DNA from: Pseudomonas protegens
GTDB taxonomy: Bacteria > Pseudomonadota > Gammaproteobacteria > Pseudomonadales > Pseudomonadaceae
Assembly (NCBI RefSeq): GCF_003363755.1
Contig: NZ_CP031396.1
Span: 2,232,001 to 2,296,000 of the forward strand
Direction of reading: 5' to 3'
Length of the DNA: 64,000 nt
The notes under the pieces are model-generated. The model saw only the letters and a list, made by a program, of their open reading frames with translations. It was not told the DNA's origin and made no database searches. The position numbers were made by a program, and so were the translations under genes. Positions 59,601 through 64,000 of this stretch are shown here, in pieces (position 1 is the first letter of the stretch; each line of letters begins with the position of its first letter).

Positions 59601-60807
59601 GGATCGGCTCCTCGGCAAAGTCACTCTCACTGAACTCCATCTCTTCACTGCCCAGGTGGGTCCTGCTCTCCCATTCGATACGCAGCAACAATCCGAGGCA
59701 GGCGCAGCAGATCACCAACGAACTACCGCCATAACTGAGGAACGGCAGGGTCAGCCCCTTGGTTGGCAGCAGACCGACGTTCACCCCGATATTGATCAAG
59801 AACTGACCAATCCACAGGAACGACAAGCCATAAGCCACATAAGCGGCAAAATACTGCTTGGCTTTCTCGGCCCACAGGCCGATGTACATGCCGCGTATAC
59901 AGACGAATACGAACAGCGCCACTGTGCACAAGGAGCCCACGGCACCCAGCTCTTCGGCCAGCACCGAGAACACGAAGTCGGTGTGAGCCTCCGGCAGATA
60001 GAACTGTTTCTGCACACTGTTGCCCAGACCCACTCCCAGCCACTCGCCACGACCGAAGGCGATCAAGGCCTGGGACAGCTGGTAACCGGCACCAAACTGG
60101 TCCGCCCAGGGGTCGGCAAAGTTGGTCAGACGGGCCATTCGATAGGGCTGCATCTGAATCAGCAAGACCACCGCCGCCACCGCCAGGAGCACCATCAGGG
60201 AAAACCGGAACAGCCCGACACCGCCGAGGAACAGCATCGCCGCCGCGGCGCCCATCATCACCACGGTGGCACCGAAGTCCGGCTCCATCAGTAGCAGGCC
60301 CGCCATTGGCAGCAGAACGATGAACGGCTTGAAGAAGCCCATCCAGCTTTCACGCACTTCCTTCTGCCGCCGCACCAGGTAGCCGGCGAGGTAAATCACC
60401 ACGAACACCTTGGCAATCTCGGAGGGCTGAACGTTAAAGAAGCTGAAACCGATCCAGCGCATCGAACCGTTCACTTCACGGCCAATCCCCGGAATGATCA
60501 CCATCACCAGCAAGCCGAAGGCACCAATCAACATCATCCAGCCCAGGCGCTGCCAGGTGGCGATGGGAATCATCATGGTGACAATGCAGGCACCCAGCCC
60601 CAGCACGATGTAGATCAGGTGGCGAATCATGTAGTACAGGGCACTGCCCGACTGCGCCGCCGCCACTTCGGTGGAGGCCGAGGCAATCATCACCAGCCCC
60701 AGGCCCAGCAGGGTCAGACAGCCGGCGAGCATCGGGAAATCAAGGTCGATGCCGCGCCCGGTGATCAGCGGGGACGGATAAGGCTTGATGATGTTTCTCA
60801 GATTCAT
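59590..60807 (-). CDS. ftsW: FtsW, septal peptidoglycan polymerase (SEDS family)
   Basis: A 405-residue protein with ten membrane helices. YLPEAHTDFVFSVLAEELG holds the conserved Asp of SEDS polymerases, and PTKGLTLPFLSYGGSSLV is the family end motif. The ATG at 60807 overlaps the murD stop by four bases. It polymerises glycan strands at the septum with FtsI. Confidence 0.97.
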   Translation of the reverse strand: MNLRNIIKPYPSPLITGRGIDLDFPMLAGCLTLLGLGLVMIASASTEVAAAQSGSALYYMIRHLIYIVLGLGACIVTMMIPIATWQRLGWMMLIGAFGLLVMVIIPGIGREVNGSMRWIGFSFFNVQPSEIAKVFVVIYLAGYLVRRQKEVRESWMGFFKPFIVLLPMAGLLLMEPDFGATVVMMGAAAAMLFLGGVGLFRFSLMVLLAVAAVVLLIQMQPYRMARLTNFADPWADQFGAGYQLSQALIAFGRGEWLGVGLGNSVQKQFYLPEAHTDFVFSVLAEELGAVGSLCTVALFVFVCIRGMYIGLWAEKAKQYFAAYVAYGLSFLWIGQFLINIGVNVGLLPTKGLTLPFLSYGGSSLVICCACLGLLLRIEWESRTHLGSEEMEFSESDFAEEPIHGR

Positions 60808-62150
60808 GCCAGTTCCTCCACGACACGGACGAACTGGTGACCACGGTCTTCGTAATTCTTGAACATGTCGAAACTGGCACAGGCGGGAGATAGCAACACC
60901 ACGTCGCCAGGCTGCGCGGCTGCGCGGCATTGAGCCACAGCGTCGGCCAGCGAATCGGCACGAATCAGCGGCACGGCATCGCCGATGGCCTCACCGATCT
61001 TGTCGGAGTCACGGCCCATCAAGATCACCGCGCGGCAGTTGGCCGCCACCGGGTCCCGCAGATCCTTGAACTCGGCGCCCTTGCCGTCGCCACCGGCGAT
61101 CAGCACGATCTTGCCAGCGATGTCCGCACCCAGGCCTTCGATGGCAGCCAGTGCGGCGCCGACGTTGGTGGCTTTGGAATCGTTGTAATAGCCCACGCCA
61201 TCCACGTCGCGAACCCACTGGCAACGGTGCTCGAGGCCGGCGAAGGTGCGCAGGGCCGAGAGCATCGCGTCGAACGGCAAGCCGACTGCATGCCCCAGGG
61301 CCAATGCCGCCAGGGCGTTGGACTGGTTATGGGCACCGCGGATCTTCAGTTCGCGCACCGGCATCAGGTTCTGGAACTCGAAGGCCAGGTACTTCTCGCC
61401 GTTCTCTTCCCGCAGGCCAAAGCCCTTGAAGTCGGGCTTGCCCAGGCCAAAGGTCCAGCACGGCAGGTTCTCGCTCAACAACGGCCGGGACAGCGCATCC
61501 TGGCGATTGACCACCACTTGCCGCGCGCCCCGGAAGATCCGGTGCTTGGCCAGGTGATAGGCCGGCAGACCGCTGTAACGGTCCATGTGGTCTTCGCTGA
61601 TGTTGAGCACAGTGGCCACTTCAGCGCCCAGCTGGTCGGTGGTTTCCAGCTGGAAGCTGGACAGTTCCATCACGTACAGCTCGATATCGTCGCTGAGCAG
61701 ATCCAGGGCCGGAGTGCCCAGGTTGCCGCCCACGGCGACCCGCTTGCCCGCCGCAGCGGCCATCTCGCCCACCAGGGTGGTCACGGTGCTTTTCGCGTTG
61801 GAACCGCTGATGGCGACAATCGGCGCCTTCGCGTTACGCGCGAACAGCTCGATGTCACCGGACAATTTCACGCCACGGGCAGCAGCGGCCTGCAGGGCCG
61901 GAGTCGCCAGGGCCAGGCCGGGGCTCACGTAGAGCTCGTCGGCACGGCACAGGAATTCGACGTCCAGCTCGCCACAACGCACCTCCACCTGCGGGTAGTC
62001 ACGACGCAACGTGGCCAGCTCAGGTGGATTCTCCCGCGTATCGGCCACCGCAAAAGCCACGCCCCGGTTCGCCAGGAAGCGAACCAGGGACATGCCGCTC
62101 TTGCCGAGGCCGACAACGATGCGGAAGTGGTCAGAAGCGATCAGAGACAC
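60804..62150 (-). CDS. murD: MurD, UDP-MurNAc-L-alanine-D-glutamate ligase
   Basis: A 448-residue Mur ligase. VVGLGKSGMSLVRFLANRG is the substrate loop, IVAISGSNAKSTVTTLVGEM the ATP loop (Asn-Ala in place of the usual Thr-Asn-Gly-Lys run), and NDSKATNVGAALAAIEGL the C-terminal signature. It adds D-Glu. mraY ends five bases upstream. Confidence 0.97.
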   Translation of the reverse strand: MSLIASDHFRIVVGLGKSGMSLVRFLANRGVAFAVADTRENPPELATLRRDYPQVEVRCGELDVEFLCRADELYVSPGLALATPALQAAAARGVKLSGDIELFARNAKAPIVAISGSNAKSTVTTLVGEMAAAAGKRVAVGGNLGTPALDLLSDDIELYVMELSSFQLETTDQLGAEVATVLNISEDHMDRYSGLPAYHLAKHRIFRGARQVVVNRQDALSRPLLSENLPCWTFGLGKPDFKGFGLREENGEKYLAFEFQNLMPVRELKIRGAHNQSNALAALALGHAVGLPFDAMLSALRTFAGLEHRCQWVRDVDGVGYYNDSKATNVGAALAAIEGLGADIAGKIVLIAGGDGKGAEFKDLRDPVAANCRAVILMGRDSDKIGEAIGDAVPLIRADSLADAVAQCRAAAQPGDVVLLSPACASFDMFKNYEDRGHQFVRVVEELA

Positions 62151-62155
62151 TCGTT

Positions 62156-63238
62156 CTACCTCAGCTTCAGGGTGGCAAGGCCGATCAACACGAGGATCAC
62201 GGTGATGATCCAGAAGCGGACAATCACGCGAGGCTCGGGCCAGCCCTTGAGTTCAAAGTGGTGGTGGATCGGTGCCATGCGGAACACACGGCGACCGGTC
62301 AATTTGAAGGAAGCGACCTGGATCACCACCGACAGGGTCTCCATCACGAACACGCCGCCCATGATGAACAGGACGATTTCCTGACGGACGATCACCGCAA
62401 TGGTGCCCAGGGCCGCGCCCAGCGCCAGTGCGCCGACGTCGCCCATGAAGACTTGTGCCGGATAGGTGTTGAACCACAAGAAACCCAGGCCGGCACCGAT
62501 CAGCGCACCGCAGAAGACGATCAGCTCGCCCGCTCCCGGTACGTAAGGAATCAGCAGGTATTCGGCGAACTTCACGTTACCCGACAGGTAGCAGAAGATC
62601 CCCAGCGCGCCGCCAACCATCACGGTCGGCATGATCGCCAGGCCATCGAGGCCGTCGGTCAGGTTGACCGCGTTACTCGAACCGACGATGACGAAGTAGG
62701 TCAGGACCACGAAACCGATGCCCAGAGGAATACTCACGTCCTTGAGCATCGGAATCAGCAGGGTGGTTTCCACCGGACTCTGTGCGGTCATATAAAGGAA
62801 GATCGCAGCGCCCAGGCCGAACACCGACTGCCAGAAATACTTCCAGCGACTCGGCAGGCCACGGGAGTTCTTCTCGATCACCTTGCGGTAGTCATCGACC
62901 CAACCGATGGCGCCAAACGCCAGGGTGACCACCAGCACTACCCACACATAGTGGTTGCGCAGGTCGGCCCAGAGCAGGGTGCTGATACCGATGGCGGAAA
63001 GAATCAGCGCGCCCCCCATGGTCGGTGTACCGGACTTGGAAAGGTGGGACTGCGGACCGTCATTACGCACGGCCTGGCCGATCTGCCGGTTTTGCAGAGT
63101 ACGGATCATCCACGGACCCAGGCACAGCGCCAAAGACAACGCAGTCAGTACCCCGAGAATCCCGCGCAGGGTCAGGTACTGAAAGACCGCGAAGCCTTTG
63201 TAGAACTGTTGCAGGTACTCCGCTAGCAGCAGCAGCAT
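62156..63238 (-). CDS. mraY: MraY, phospho-MurNAc-pentapeptide transferase
   Basis: A 360-residue membrane enzyme with ten helices. [18 protein letters not shown] has the Asp pair and [11 protein letters not shown] the third catalytic Asp. It moves phospho-MurNAc-pentapeptide to undecaprenyl phosphate to give lipid I. The ATG at 63238 shares one base with the murF stop (TGATG). Confidence 0.97.
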   Translation of the reverse strand: MLLLLAEYLQQFYKGFAVFQYLTLRGILGVLTALSLALCLGPWMIRTLQNRQIGQAVRNDGPQSHLSKSGTPTMGGALILSAIGISTLLWADLRNHYVWVVLVVTLAFGAIGWVDDYRKVIEKNSRGLPSRWKYFWQSVFGLGAAIFLYMTAQSPVETTLLIPMLKDVSIPLGIGFVVLTYFVIVGSSNAVNLTDGLDGLAIMPTVMVGGALGIFCYLSGNVKFAEYLLIPYVPGAGELIVFCGALIGAGLGFLWFNTYPAQVFMGDVGALALGAALGTIAVIVRQEIVLFIMGGVFVMETLSVVIQVASFKLTGRRVFRMAPIHHHFELKGWPEPRVIVRFWIITVILVLIGLATLKLR

Positions 63239-64000
63239 CAATGTTTCTCCGTGCTCGAGCCGCACAAAGCCGCGACGATGTTTTCCATCACCGCGCTGCG
63301 CGATCCCTTGATCAAAATGGTGGTATTTGGGTCTTGCTCGACGTTCAGGGCGGCAATCAGATCAGCCTGGCTGGCGAAGTGGCGCGCGTGTTCGCCGAAG
63401 GCGGCAACGGCATGAGCCATCATCGGGCCTACGGCGTAGAGGGCCGAAACCTTGCCAGCGGCATATGCACCTACTTCGCGGTGCCCCTGCTCCGCCCACT
63501 CGCCCAACTCGCCAATGTCTCCGAGCACCAGGACGGTGCGGCCGGAAAAGCCGGCGAGTATATCAACGGCGGCACACATTGAGGTGGGGTTTGCGTTGTA
63601 AGTGTCATCGATCACCCGCAGGCCGTTCTTGGCCAGTTGGGCAACGGTGCGGCCCTTGACCGGCTGCACAGCGTTCAGGCCAGTGACGATGCCGAACAGC
63701 GAGACGCCTATGGCATGGGCTGCGGCGGCAGCAGCCAGGGCGTTGGCCACGTTATGGGTGCCAAGCAGGTTCAGTTGCACCCTATCCACGCCCTTTGGGC
63801 TGTGCAATGTGAAGGACGGGCAACCACGGGCATCACGACCGATATCCGAGGCATGGAAATCTGCTGCGCTGTTGTCCAGGGCAAAGCTCAGCACCTGGCG
63901 ACCGGCGGCTCGGGTCTTCCAGATTGGGAAGGCCTTGTCGTCCAGATTGAGCACCGCGATCCCGGCGCTATCGAGCCCCTCGAGAATCTCGCCCTTGGCT
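63238..64000 (-). CDS. murF: MurF, UDP-MurNAc-tripeptide D-Ala-D-Ala ligase, 5' end outside the window
   Basis: The window holds the C-terminal ~253 residues; the frame stays open to base 64000. [20 protein letters not shown] follows the ATP domain, [20 protein letters not shown] is the MurF C-terminal signature and [14 protein letters not shown] the end. It adds D-Ala-D-Ala to complete the pentapeptide. Coupled to mraY by one shared base. Confidence 0.96.
   Translation of the reverse strand, partial: AKGEILEGLDSAGIAVLNLDDKAFPIWKTRAAGRQVLSFALDNSAADFHASDIGRDARGCPSFTLHSPKGVDRVQLNLLGTHNVANALAAAAAAHAIGVSLFGIVTGLNAVQPVKGRTVAQLAKNGLRVIDDTYNANPTSMCAAVDILAGFSGRTVLVLGDIGELGEWAEQGHREVGAYAAGKVSALYAVGPMMAHAVAAFGEHARHFASQADLIAALNVEQDPNTTILIKGSRSAVMENIVAALCGSSTEKH

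Overview
The window is a stretch of a Pseudomonas chromosome, most likely of the P. fluorescens group. The evidence is the high-GC codon use of most genes, a typical Pseudomonas REP palindrome, the cyoABCDE quinol oxidase with a lipoprotein CyoA, the flavohemoglobin/NorR (FhpR-type) pair, an AruH/AruI-like arginine transaminase and decarboxylase pair, an OprD-family porin, and the murF-to-lpxC end of the division and cell wall (dcw) cluster in the usual pseudomonad order. This assignment rests on recognised gene families and order, not on a database comparison.

Layout. (1) 1-7953: a strongly AT-rich surface polysaccharide (probably O-antigen) cluster, all on the plus strand and tightly packed: a truncated acyltransferase, a sugar formyltransferase, three glycosyltransferases, a Wzx-like flippase and an AsnB-type amidotransferase. 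(2) 8166-11015: small genes of normal composition (SMI1/KNR4 protein, secreted DUF4087 protein, GNAT and HIT proteins). (3) 11142-21117: an amino acid catabolic locus. AruI-like and LysR genes read leftward; an amino acid ABC transporter, AruH-like transaminase, amidohydrolase and CobW-type GTPase read rightward. (4) 21245-22633: a small membrane protein and an unrecognised 233-residue protein, then a REP element and a terminator.

(5) 22734-26891: the most unusual part. A degenerate SHMT-like PLP enzyme lies opposite an AT-rich pair (XRE regulator overlapping a VUT/YhhQ-type queuosine-precursor transporter with an added N-terminal domain). This pair converges on a QueC resembling the enterobacterial form, with a long near-perfect hairpin between them and repeated operator-like half-sites upstream of the regulator. 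I read this as a laterally acquired 7-deazaguanine module.

(6) 27008-32535: cytochrome b561 and cyoEDCBA, with a candidate Fur box and a 10-bp-arm palindrome upstream. (7) 33331-41498: dsbB, hmp with divergent norR and NorR/sigma54 sites between them, cheV, GNAT, a YkgJ-type cysteine cluster protein, a PAS chemoreceptor and a small protein. (8) 41721-48463: an RND efflux operon that also encodes its own response regulator and sensor kinase, followed by a tiny secreted protein. (9) 48654-51627: an OprD-family porin and a membrane diguanylate cyclase. (10) 51695-64000: lpxC, ftsZ, ftsA, ftsQ, ddlB, murC, murG, ftsW, murD, mraY and a partial murF, all leftward with mostly overlapping or near-touching ends.

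No rRNA, tRNA, CRISPR array, transposase or integrase gene was seen.
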